From assembly GCA_023105745.1 (NCBI GenBank), contig JALGQZ010000001.1:45656082-45720081 (forward strand): a stretch of 64,000 nucleotides of DNA, given 5' to 3'. Under the pieces are notes generated by a model. That model saw nothing but the letters and a program-made list of their open reading frames with translations, was not told the DNA's origin and did no database searches. The stretch is from Austropuccinia psidii. Lineage: Eukaryota; Basidiomycota; Pucciniomycetes; Pucciniales; Sphaerophragmiaceae. The translations under genes and the position numbers were made by a program. Position 1 is the stretch's first letter. Every line of letters begins with the position of its first letter. Of the stretch, positions 54,009 through 64,000 are shown one piece after another.

Positions 54009-57000
54009 TCAAACTCTTGAGGTATTTGGACCAGGCTTGTCTGGATACAATGAATGGAAATCCTTGACAAGGTCTGGTGAGTTGGTAAGGTTGGAAGATG
54101 GTTCCCAAGTGGTTCTTTCTGGGTCTTCACTGAATCCTTTCCACTCTACAAGATACCATAATTTACCTCTCTTGAGTTTTGAGTCCAGAACCTGAGCCAC
54201 TTCCCATTCTTCTTGCTCCTCCACTAGAACTGGTGGTGGCAGCAATTGATGACGATTTGGGATAGCTGAATGCTTGACTGGTTCTAATAAGGACACATGG
54301 AATACAGGGTGAACTGTCTTCCATTGCTGAGGCAGCTTGAGGTGATATGAATGGCTTCCAATCTTCTTCAGAACTTCAACAGGTCCCAACTATCTTTCTG
54401 ATAATTTCTTGGTGGGTTTTGTTGTCTTGATGTTCTTGGAAGCTAGCCATACTTTGTCCCCAGGTTGGAAATCAGGTGGAATTGCTCTATTTCTATCTGC
54501 ATACTTCTTCAATCTCCTTATTGCTGACTCTAATTCTTCTTTGACAACTTGCTTTACTGATTGGAGTTTTGTTGATAACTTTCCAGATGGTGAGTCTTGA
54601 GAAATATGGATTGAGTCAAAGCTGGGATTTCTTCCATAAATGGTGAAAAAAGGTGATTGCTTTGTTGATGAATGTTCTGAATTATCATAGGCAAATTAAG
54701 CCAGAGGGAGCCAGGTGTACCAGTCATCTTGATGATAGCTGACATACATCCGAAGATACTGTTCTAGAATCTGATTTACCCTCTCTGTCTGTCCATCTGT
54801 CTCAGGATGAAAAGCAGTTGAAAGATCTGTTGATATCTTGAGCTGCTGACATAATTGAGTCCAAAATGATGAAACAAAGAAGCATCCTATATCACTGACA
54901 ATACTGACTGGAAGGCCATGCTTGGAAAATACATGACTAATGAAGATTTGAGCTAAGTCCAGAGCAGTGATTGTTCCATAAGCTGGAATGAAGATTTCCA
55001 TTTTTGAGAACCTGTCCACAACTACTAGAATTGAGTCAAAGTTGTTTGACAAGAGCAATTGAGTGAGAAAGTTCATTGATAAGGAATTCCAAGTACCAGA
55101 TGGAATTTGAAGAGGCTTGAGTAGTCCAAACTTCTTGTGATGAATGTTCTTGTTTCTTGAAAATTGCTGACATGAGGACACATAGTCCTTGATGAATTGA
55201 TTCATGCCAGCCCAACAAAAATCTCTCCTGATGAGCTTTAGGCTCTTCTCCTGGCCAGGATGGCCAGCTAAAGGTGAGTCATGATGCTTTTGAAGAATAT
55301 TGAGTTGAAGTTCTTCATTGCTTGAGATTACCACTCTATCTTTGAATAATAACAACTTGGCTTAAGGTTCAAGAGAATAATCTGAAACTGATTCACCTCT
55401 TGCTAGTTGCTTTAGTATTTCTTTATAGTCTTTGTCTTGCCATACTTCTCTTTGAATCTTGTCAACCAAATCTAAAAACACTTCCACTTTGATTGAAAAG
55501 AATCTTGACTCTTGAATTCCATCTTGCTTGATTACTTGATGAAAATTTTGAGGATTCTTGCTGATGAAGTCCATCCCCCTCTCTGGGTACACGTCGTCCC
55601 GACGTGACAAGGCATCTGGCAAAGTGGCCAGCCTGCCTGGGCGGTAAGTGATAGTGAAGTGAAATTCTGAAAGTAATTCAGCCCAACGGGCCTGACGACG
55701 AGTGAGAGCTTTGGAAGACATAAAATACTGCAAGGAAGAGTGGTCTGTCAAGACCTCAAAAGAATTGGAAAGAGAGAGAAGAAATGCTCTCCAGCGCTTG
55801 AGAGCCCAAACTATGCCAAGGAGCTCCTTGTCATGAATTTCATAGTTCAGCTCAGCTGGGAGAAGCTTGCGACTATGAAATGAAATGGGATGCTTTCCTG
55901 AGTCATTCACCTGGCTCAGTACAGCACCCAAAGCATAATCAGAGGCATCAGTCACTACTATAGTAGGTAGAGAAGGATTGAAGTGATATAAGATAGGAGC
56001 AGAGGTGAAAGCTTCTTTGAGTGCTTGAAACTGACTAAGAGATTCCTCATTGAAGATGAAAGGAGAATCTTTTTTAAGGAGGTAAGTGAGAGAAGTGATT
56101 TTTTTAGAATAATTTTTAATGAAACGACGATAAAAATTGGCAAAGCCAAGAAAAGATTGAAGGGCCTTGATGTTTTTGGGCTGAGGCCAATTGAGTATTT
56201 GCTGAACTTTTGAAGAATCCATCTTGAGGCCATCACTTGAAACAACATAGCCCAATTATTCCACACTTGAGGCATGGAATACACACTTTGAGGCTTTGGC
56301 AAACAAATTATTGTCTCTCAGTCTTTGGAGGACAGAAGCCACATGTTTGACATGTTCCTCCTCAGAACTGGAAAAGACCATAATATCATCTAAATAAACC
56401 ACAAAAAACACATCCAAGAAATCTGCAAAGATATCATTTACTAGATTCTGGAAAGAATCAGGAGCATTGGTCAAACCAAATGGCATGACCAAATACTCAT
56501 AACTACCATATTTGGTTCTGAAGGTAGTTAAGTGCTCATCCCCCTCTTTGATTCTCAGAAGGTTATATGCACCACACAGGTCTATCTTGGAGAAGATAGT
56601 GAAACCGTTGAATATGGTAAGGAGCTGTTTCATAGGAGGAACAGGGTACCTGTTCTTCCTAGTAACAGCATTAATTTTGCCGTAATCAACACACAAACAA
56701 AGACCTCCATCATTTTTTCCTAACAAAAAGGACAGGTGCTCCTGTTGAAGAGGAGCTTGGTCTAATGAAAACTTTCTCTACATTCTCTGAAATTTAGGCC
56801 CGTAGTGTTTCTGACTCTTGATTTGATAAGGAGTAGATAACACCAATTGTAGGTAGAAGACCCTCCAAGTCGATATGGTGATCACAGGCATGGTGTGGAG
56901 AAAGTTTCTCTGCTTTTACCTTGGAGAATACATCCAAATATTGGTGATAAGCAGGAGTGATTACCTTCAACACAGTTTCAATTTCTTCTGGCTCTTCCTC

Positions 57001-57711
57001 CCCATCCCACTGCTCCTCCAGGGAGGCATGAAAAGATAAAGGAGGAAGGTCCATATCCCCTTGAAAGAGATGAAGTGAAGATATGGCAACATCTTCTCCA
57101 ACATCCTTTATCTCTTTGAAGACTTCATCTCTTGATGGAAGTAATGACTGAGAGGGAATGATGGAGGGGGTATGGACAGAAGAAGGAAGGGAAGGTGTCT
57201 TAAGTTCACCAACTAGAGCAACACTGTTGACAGCAGTGGCTAAGTCATTACTAGTAGAAGGAATACTACCACTAGAATCCTTATGACTAGAATCATAGGT
57301 GATCAATCCATTTTTCCAATCAATAATGGGATTAAATTGGTAAAGGAAATCATAGCCCAATATCAGGTCTTCTCCCTTGGGTGAATCTATGATAAAAAAG
57401 TCCCATTCAAAGCTTGGGAAGGTAGGCAAGTCAACTACCCACTTTGTATAATGGGTGATGAACAAGGCAGGGGATTCATTAGAATCCAAAATGAAAAGAG
57501 GAATCTTTTCAGGGAGCTCTGACAGAGTCAATGAGTACTTGAGAACAAAATTCTTTGCAATAAAGGATTTTGTAGCACCAGAGTCACTGAGAATACTATA
57601 AAAATTATCAGAGACAGAAGATAAAATAAGAAAATTTAAAGATTTCTTGACACTAGTATTCAGAGTGCACAATCGTGCTCTTGAAGGAAATAAGTGAGAA
57701 CCATTGAACAC
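54009..57711 (-). pseudogene. Decayed pol of C2
   Basis: Aligned end to end with C1 pol but broken into frames 57711-56794, 56726-56256, 56255-55362, 55355-54696 and 54389-54009. Protease DSGAT and RT YLDD remain. The first integrase catalytic Asp is replaced (SMNF where C1 has SMDF) and the last zinc-finger Cys is Phe (CQQF). VSD and the TERV Glu remain. The chromodomain piece is open. The element cannot encode active integrase. Confidence 0.93.
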
Positions 57712-57725
57712 ATCATGATCCCCAC

Positions 57726-59083
57726 TCAGGCTTTTCCCTGATTGCTAGGGAAGCCTCTTGATGATGACCCAGGCTTGTTCTGAGGTCTCTTGAAGCATTT
57801 TTCAATTGGGTGCTTTCCACAACAATAAGTACACAAACCCTCTTTAATCCTCCTCTCCTTTTCAGAACCAATTAATTTATTGTGCTTATTGAGGAGAGCA
57901 GCATGAGGTTTGTCCTTTGAAGATTGGAACTGCTTTCCCTTCTTGCTGCTCTTCTGGTGAGGCCTCTTTGAAGATGAGTTTTGAGGAGGCCTAGATTGAT
58001 TGGATCCAATGAATGGAGGCTTCTTCTCTTGATTTCCACCCTTGTCTTTTTGCCTCTCATGAAACCTTGTGTCTAACTCTAAAGTGACATCCATAAGTTC
58101 TTGAAGAGTATCAAAGGTTCCAGGGTGAGAAGCCAACTGATCCAATAATCTTGATGCCAATCCTCTTCTGTAAATATGGATATAAGCTCTTTCACCCCAA
58201 TCTCCAATTCTTGACATTAAACTTCTGAAATCAGCAATGTACAAGGATACATGACCACTTTCCTTCATCCTCAAATTGTCCAACTCTTGTTCAGCTTTCC
58301 TGACTTCATTGCGCTCACCAAACAGAGTGAATAATTGAGATTCAAATAATGGCCAATTATTGAGGAGGTAGGAAGGGTCTTGGAAAGATTTGAGAGATAG
58401 GGTTCAATCCACTTTCCAGCTCTACCAGTGAGAAAAGAAGTTGAGTAGAGAACTTTCTTCCTGTCAGAGAAGAAATTTGCTGGATCATTATGGAAGATTA
58501 ATTGACAGGAATGGATGAATCCTCTCAATTTATGAGCTTGAGTACCATCAAAAGAATCAGGTGCCTTCATGGATGGAGTCTTGAAATCAGGGGCTTTGGA
58601 AGTGTCCCTGGGAGCAACTGCTTGAGTGAGTTGCCCCATGAATTGAGTCATCTGCTCCATCATCTTGAGGAGACTTGGATCAGTTTGAGAGACAAGAGGT
58701 TGACTAGAAAGGGCTAGATTAGAACCCTGAGGCACCTCTGGAGCATTTGCCAAGGCATCTGCCACTTAATTCTCCCCAGAATCTTCCTCTTCCACAGACT
58801 CTTCCCCCTCTTCATCTTCAACTTCCCCTAATCTTGCTCTTGCACCTTCAGACATGCCAGGGTAGCCACCCAAAAGTACAGAAAAGGATCTTGATCTTCT
58901 AGAATTCATTCCACCTCTTCTTGAGGGTGCTGCTCCTTCCATTGGTGGTCCTCTGTCCAAGTTTGCACTCAGTTGATGAACTGATGGTGTGCGGTCAAGA
59001 GGAGCCCTTGCTGTAGGAGTGAGAACAGCTGGAATTTTTTGGGATCTAGTGTTCTTTGCTGGGGGACTATGCTGAACTGGCAT
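57726..59083 (-). pseudogene. Decayed gag of C2
   Basis: ATG at 59083 as in C1. The frame is broken near 58766 (GEN*) and shifted again near 58300. The zinc knuckle reads CTYCCGKHPIEKC, with the same short spacing as C1. The GGGAAAA heptamer at 57732-57738 and the following TGA are preserved. Confidence 0.92.
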
Positions 59084-59827
59084 TATGCACAGAAATTGAA
59101 TAAAAGAAACTTGATGGTATTGAGAACAGAAATCAAAACTTGGCCAAATCAATCACAATAAAATATTGATGAGTCTTGAGGAATCAATTCAATTCTTGAG
59201 GTGAAATCAGCTTCAATCAACAATAAATCAATTCAATCAATAATCAACAATAAATCAAATTCAAATCAAATATCAATAATCTTGAGTAAATCAACAATCA
59301 ATCAATATTCAATCAATAATCAATCAATCAATAAATCAGTGTCTTAAATGTGAATCAAGGTCTTGAGGAATCAATCAATAAATTCAAAATCTTCCGAAAT
59401 CAATTCAAATATATTTATGAGTCAAATCAATAAATAATCAAAATCAATTCTTGAGGATCAATAAAATATCTTGAGAATTCAAAGTCAATCAAGCCAATCT
59501 AAATGAAAATATCCTGAATTGCTGAATCAATAAACCCAATGAGTCCCAATGAATAAAACCAATAAATCAATTTTGAATAAGACCCGAATGATAACACAGA
59601 AAAATTGATTTGATGAGATAAAATGAAGTGAATGAAATGGTCAGCAATGATTAAGAAAGAAGAAAGAATCAATTTTCATATAAATGAAATGAATGAGATG
59701 AAAATTGATGAGAGAGAAAATGATAATCATTAAGAATCATAAGATCATTAAAAGTCATAATTAATGAATGAGAGAAATGATTATAAAAGAATGAAAAGAA
59801 AGAATCAATATGAGTTAATTAATTTAA
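59084..59827 (-). other. C2 leader with self-priming site
   Basis: Low-complexity TCAATCAAT-rich leader as in C1. Next to the LTR (about 59813-59826) the minus strand has TAAATTAATTAACT, complementary to AGTTAATTAATTTA inside the C2 5' LTR (about 60195-60208). Confidence 0.65.
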
Positions 59828-60588
59828 TGTCACAGGGGCTCTTCAAAGTGAAGAGGGCCTGGCACTCAGTAAACTGGGACTCACTCATGGAGGGCTCAAA
59901 GATATGGTAAGAAGGGATACACTTAAGAGTGTTAAAGATGAATTACTAAAAGAATGAATATAAGAAAGCAGCAACAAAAGAATAAGAATAAAAGAATAGA
60001 AGAGCCAACCACAAACGAGTCCAAGTCCACTGTCTCAACCTGTCAGAATGGAAAGAGAAGGGTTGATAAGGATATGGCACCCCAACTCATACTGTACAGG
60101 CAGAAAGAGAAATGCAAAAACTAACTTAAAATCAAATAATTATAATACCCAAAATAAGGATAAGAATAATTATAAAATAATAAATAAACTAAATTAATTA
60201 ACTGGGGAGAAGTCCCCAGGCGGGAGAAAGAGGGGCTGGTATATGTGAGAAACACCAGTCCTGATCCAGAGGAAGAATTTTCATGAGAGGATTGAGTTAT
60301 TGAATTGAGTCTGGCCAATACAGGTCCTGTACAGCTGTACAGAACTTGTACAAGAGGTGTGGTGTATTTGAGTGATCATACAGTTTCATGATGGTGTATT
60401 GAACCTGTATTGGGTGAATCCAACCTGTACAGGTATTGACAGGCTGTATGTATGTACCAATCTGTATGCATGTTTCAGAATGAAGATTGCTGAAGCTGAA
60501 TGCTGATGCAGATACTGGATCTGCTGATTTGAGGTGTTTGAGTGGGTGTATTGATGAATACCCTTACCGCTGGTGAATGGTTGTTACA
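59828..60588 (-). repeat. 5' LTR of C2 (761 bp)
   Basis: The minus strand starts TGTAACAACC at 60588 and ends GTGACA at 59828. Differs from the 3' LTR by several substitutions and short indels. Confidence 0.93.
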
Positions 60589-62011
60589 CAGGGGCTCTTG
60601 GACAGAAATACAAGAGTGGCCTGGCACTCAGCAATCAGGGAACTCACTTGGAAGACTCCAAAGAATAAAGAAAATAAAAAAAAAAGAATAAATTCCTCTA
60701 CAAAATATGCAGGTACAAAGATGAGATGCAATGAGAGGAAAGGGAAGCCAAATGGCCAAAGAGCCAACCAAGTAAGTCCTTAATCACTGTTTCAACCTTC
60801 CAAAATGAACAATAGAATTAGTAAGGATATGACCACCAAATATCCATTGACAGGCAAAGAAAGAAAAAGAGAAAAGGTGCTAAATGACTGACTTGATAAT
60901 ATCAGTATTCACTTAACAAAAATGATAAGATAAATAAAGATAAAATAAAATCAAAATATATTAATTAACTGGGGAAAAAACCCCCATGGTGGAAAGGGTA
61001 GCTGGTATATGTGAAAAGCTGGGAGCTTGAGTTCTTCAGGCTGAAAACTGATCTGTATTGATCCTTGAGGCTGTATTGATTGTTTTGGGAATTGATACAG
61101 CTGGCTAACATTGAGATTGAATTGGGTTGAATGAATTTCCCATGATTGAAAATGAAATACAGTTCTTGATGGATCCAGACTGTATTGAAATGAATATGGT
61201 TGCCAAGATGGATTGAGTGGAGCTTTGAAACTTGACAATTTAATGAATGAATGAATGAACTGCCTCTTGAATCCCTTGAGAATGGTTGAACAATATTGCC
61301 TTGGAGGAATACTGTTAATGGAATTATCCAATGACGTCTTGATGGCGTGATGGGTCTTTGACACTGAAACACTTGCTCTTGAGCCTTGATGAGTCCTCTG
61401 AATGATTGGGTGCCTTGATGACGTGATGATATGTTGGAATGTTGAAATGACCATTTGATATTGCCACCATTGAATTACTGTTGAAAAATGATGCACAATG
61501 ATATATAACATCATTTATGGCATATTGGTTCATTAGAAAGAAGATTATGTCCAAAGGTCTTGAGATGGAAAGGCAGAGGGGAAAAAGATGGATGTGATGG
61601 CTTCAGAGCTTGGAAAGGTATTTTTGGGTCCTTTGGGGTTTTGGACACTTTTGGGTTCTGAGCCAAAAACTGGCCCAAAGGGAAGGAAAGTGTCTTTTGG
61701 ACACTTTGCGTCAAAGTGCACAAATGCGCATTATGAGCCCAAATTGCCAAAAACAGCCATTTGGGCCATTTCCCCTGGTTTTGAGGGAAATGACCAGAAA
61801 TACCCATTTGGGCATAAATTGCCACTATGGCTTCTGGATTGAGGTGAAAGGCCATGAAGGCCTAAAAGATGAATGGCCATAAATGGTCCATAAGATGATG
61901 ACGTGGCCATATTGGCCACTGGTGATGGATATGGCCAATTGGCCATAAAAAGGACTGTGGCTTGATATGCCATATGGAGATCCAAGGAGGTGAATTGCCA
62001 TAGTTGTGACA
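60589..62011 (-). repeat. 3' LTR of D1, main part
   Basis: About 1423 bp here, about 1428 bp with the part left of C2. The minus-strand CCCCAGTTAATTAA near 60961-60975 matches the C self-primer sequence. Confidence 0.8.
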
Positions 62012-62781
62012 GTACCCCCACCTTGAAATGGCAAGCTCCTGAGCACCAATAGAAGGTGAAGCCTGTTGAGGCTATTGGAAAGGATTGAGGGTGGGATAGA
62101 GGGAAGTTCCTTTAAGAGGAAAATAAAATAATACTGATATTAAAAATGTGTCATATGACGCAGGACTTGCTTGATCTTCTTTTGAGATTGGCTTCAAGAT
62201 TTGATGATGATGTAATGAATGAATATTTCTTCAGGTGAAATTTGATATGATAAAATGAAAATGAAAAGAAAATAAAGAGAAAATAGAAAAGAAAAATGAA
62301 GTGAGTCTTCAGGAGGTTCCAATCTTCATCACAGAGGTTGATAACTGATTTCAAAATTGACCAAGGACCTGGAAAGAGAAATTTGATGCCAGGTGCTCAT
62401 AAAGTGGCCAAGGTGATGTTTTGACAAGATTTTAGCCCCTCAGGGAAGTGCACACCAGGAGAGAAACTTAATTTTGGTAGTTACCACTCCCGCCAGTGCC
62501 ATAAAAATAAAAACAAAAAATGTTGAGGGAATGTAATGGAATTTGAAGTCTTGGAAATGAATTGAAAAGTGAATGGCCCATTGTCCCAAGTGAAAATGGC
62601 CATAAGATTGGAAATGAAGTTGAACACCATGCCAAAGATCTGTGTCAAAAATTTCAAAGTGCTCACAGAGTGGCCAAGGTGATGCTTACAACAATAAAAA
62701 CAGTAGAATACCCCTAAAGGTGCATACCAGGAGTGGGACTTACTTTTGGTACTTCCTCTCCCCACCAAGCACTATAATGAA
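62012..62781 (-). other. D1 tail between pol and 3' LTR
   Basis: About 770 bp, non-coding. It holds the two C-type repeated blocks (62440-62500 and 62690-62775), of which the pol-proximal one keeps GTAAGT. No antisense gene is present. Confidence 0.65.
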
Positions 62782-64000
62782 TCAAGCTCTTGAAGAATTG
62801 GGCCCAGGCTTGTCAGGATATAATGAATGAAAATCTTTGACAAGTTCAGGACAATTCTTGAGGTTTTTGGTTGGTTACCAAGTGGATCTTTCTGGGTCTT
62901 GAGTGAAACCTTTCCATTCCACCAGATACCATAATTTTCCTCTCTTAAGCTTTGAGTCCAGTATTTGAGAGACTTCCAATTCCTCTTCTTCTTCAATGAT
63001 GATTGGAGGAGGAGGCTCTTGATGCATATTTGGGATTGTCAATGTCTTGACTGGTTCTAAGAGTGAAATATGGAAGACTTGGTGGATGGACTTCCATTGA
63101 GATGGGAGCTTGAGGTGGTAGGCATGAGTGCTGACTTTGTTCAAGTTTGGAAAAGGACCCAACCATCTTTCAGACAGTTTTTTGGTGGGTATAGTTAATT
63201 TAATGTTCTTGGACAAAAGCCATACCATGTCACCAGGATTGAAAACAGGTGGACTTGCTCTACTTTTATCTGCATACCTCTTAAACCTGTTTATGGCAGC
63301 TTCAAGTTCTCTCCTGACATCTTTCTGTACTGATTGGATTTTTGTTGATAACCTTCCAGCAGGAGTATCTTGAGTAATAAGAACTGAGTCAAAATGTGCA
63401 TCTCTTCCATAAACAGTGAAAAACGGTGATTGTTTTGTTGAAGAGTGGTCAGAGTTATTGTAGGCAAATTCAGCCAGAAGGAGCCAGGTGTTCCAATCAT
63501 CTTGATGATAACTGACATACATCCAAATGTACTGTTCTAGTATCTGATTTACCCTCTCTTTCTGTCCATCAGTTTCTGGATGGTAAGCAGTTGACAGATC
63601 TCTTGAAATATTGAGCTTCTGACAAAGATTGGTCCAAAAAGAAGAAACAAAAAGAGGACCTATATCACTAACAATGCTTGAAGGAAGGCCATGCTTTGAG
63701 AAAATATTCTTGATGAATAAATGGGCCAAATCCAATGAAGTTATTGAAGACATTGTTGGAATAAAAACTGTGATTTTTGAGAATCTGTCCACTATGACAA
63801 GGATTGAGTCAAAGGAATTGGACAGTGGCAATCGAGTGATGAAATCCATTGAAAGACAAATCCAAGGACAATTTGGAATTGGAAGAGGTTTGAGGAGCCC
63901 AAACTTCTTGTGGTGAATATTTTTGTTTCTTGAACATTGTTGACAGGATGAGACATAATCCTTGATGGATTGAGTCATTCCGGACCAGTGGAAATCCCAC
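62782..64000 (-). pseudogene. pol of D1, integrase and chromodomain part, with a nonsense codon
   Basis: Open from the window edge to a TAA at 62875-62877, in the chromodomain after RSTW. Homology continues to a native-like stop at 62782-62784, so the TAA (GAA in C1) is probably a nonsense mutation. Integrase CQQC, and DDE residues in SMDFIT, VSDIG and TDGQKERV are present; the residue after the second Asp differs from C1 (Ile for Arg). GPF module and most of the chromodomain (YLVEWKGF) are visible. Confidence 0.92.

Larger units (their letters stand above)
50269..60588 (-). mobile_element. Chromodomain LTR element C2, complete but decayed (10320 bp)
   Basis: Minus-strand copy of the C1 family with LTRs at 59828-60588 and 50269-51028, flanked by CAGGG. 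It has the same order as C1: leader, gag, frameshift heptamer, pol, two GTAAGT blocks, antisense gene, 3' LTR. Gag, pol and antisense gene all carry stops or shifts. The LTRs differ at clearly more sites than those of C1, so it is older. Confidence 0.95.
60589..64000 (-). mobile_element. Chromodomain LTR element D1, 3' part (runs off the window)
   Basis: Minus strand: end of pol, a short tail, polypurine tract (AAGGTGGGGGTAC) and a 3' LTR starting TGTCACAACTATGG at 62011. The LTR end (GAGCCCCTGTGACA) and the pol sequence are related to C, but the LTR is about twice as long and there is no antisense gene. C2 splits the LTR near its end; the last 10 bp are at 50259-50268. Confidence 0.88.

Noticed and set aside
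60951..61514. 187-codon minus-strand frame in the D1 LTR
   Set aside because: Lies entirely in LTR sequence, with no known motif and no counterpart in C LTRs.
1..64000. Host genes or a biosynthetic or defence cluster
   Set aside because: Every sizeable open frame is explained by the retroelements or fails composition and conservation checks.

Overview
The window is built almost entirely of LTR retrotransposons and reads as a filamentous-fungal, most likely rust-fungus (Pucciniales), repeat region. The evidence is AT-rich DNA, Ty3/Gypsy elements with chromodomain-type integrases, short fungal introns (about 50-80 bp) inside element genes, and no host gene. The protein families look like ones I remember from the very large Austropuccinia psidii genome; that species guess is recollection, not something I could search.

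Layout. I use working names: A, B, C, D for families, numbered by copy. A1 (1-3915, minus) is the 5' end of an A element, cut by the window edge. A2 (4997-13806, plus) is a 5'-truncated A element whose 3' LTR is split by a 4.67-kb TIR element (8469-13137, CACTA-like) that holds a hairpin minisatellite and a tRNA-like motif. A3 (15139-46138, plus, TSD CTATT) is a full A element hit by two younger elements: C1 in its integrase gene (22632-32962, TSD GTTAC) and B1 in its 3' LTR (34337-45316, TSD CATAT). Next come a decayed C-like remnant C3 (about 46220-49101, minus), a B-like LTR fragment (49102-50258), and the minus-strand D1 element. D1's 3' LTR was split 10 bp from its end by C2 (50269-60588, minus, TSD CAGGG). 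D1 pol runs off the right edge.

Two systems stand out. First, A1, A3 and B1 share an accessory gene overprinted on the N-terminal part of gag. In each, (i) the leader from the TATA-like box to a GTAAGT/GTGAGT donor has no AUG; (ii) joining that donor (exon ending in A) to an acceptor followed by TG would create the start codon A|TG; (iii) exon 1 has no other AUG; (iv) a second 62-81-bp intron contains the Gag start codon just before its acceptor; and (v) removing it moves translation into a second open frame overlapping gag for about 700 nt. Splicing could therefore switch one transcript between Gag-Pol and a 272-335-residue accessory protein.

Second, C elements carry an antisense, intron-containing gene between pol and the 3' LTR. 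Its product has a fungal Zn(II)2Cys6-type cysteine pattern (six cysteines in C2, five in C1), and a cluster of CGG-A-CCG palindromes lies about 300 bp upstream. C elements also show a -1 frameshift heptamer at gag/pol and a 14-nt LTR/PBS complementarity suggesting Tf1-like self-priming. C1 and B1 have nearly identical LTR pairs and are recent insertions; C1 looks coding-competent, and B1 has one in-frame stop between gag-protease and RT.
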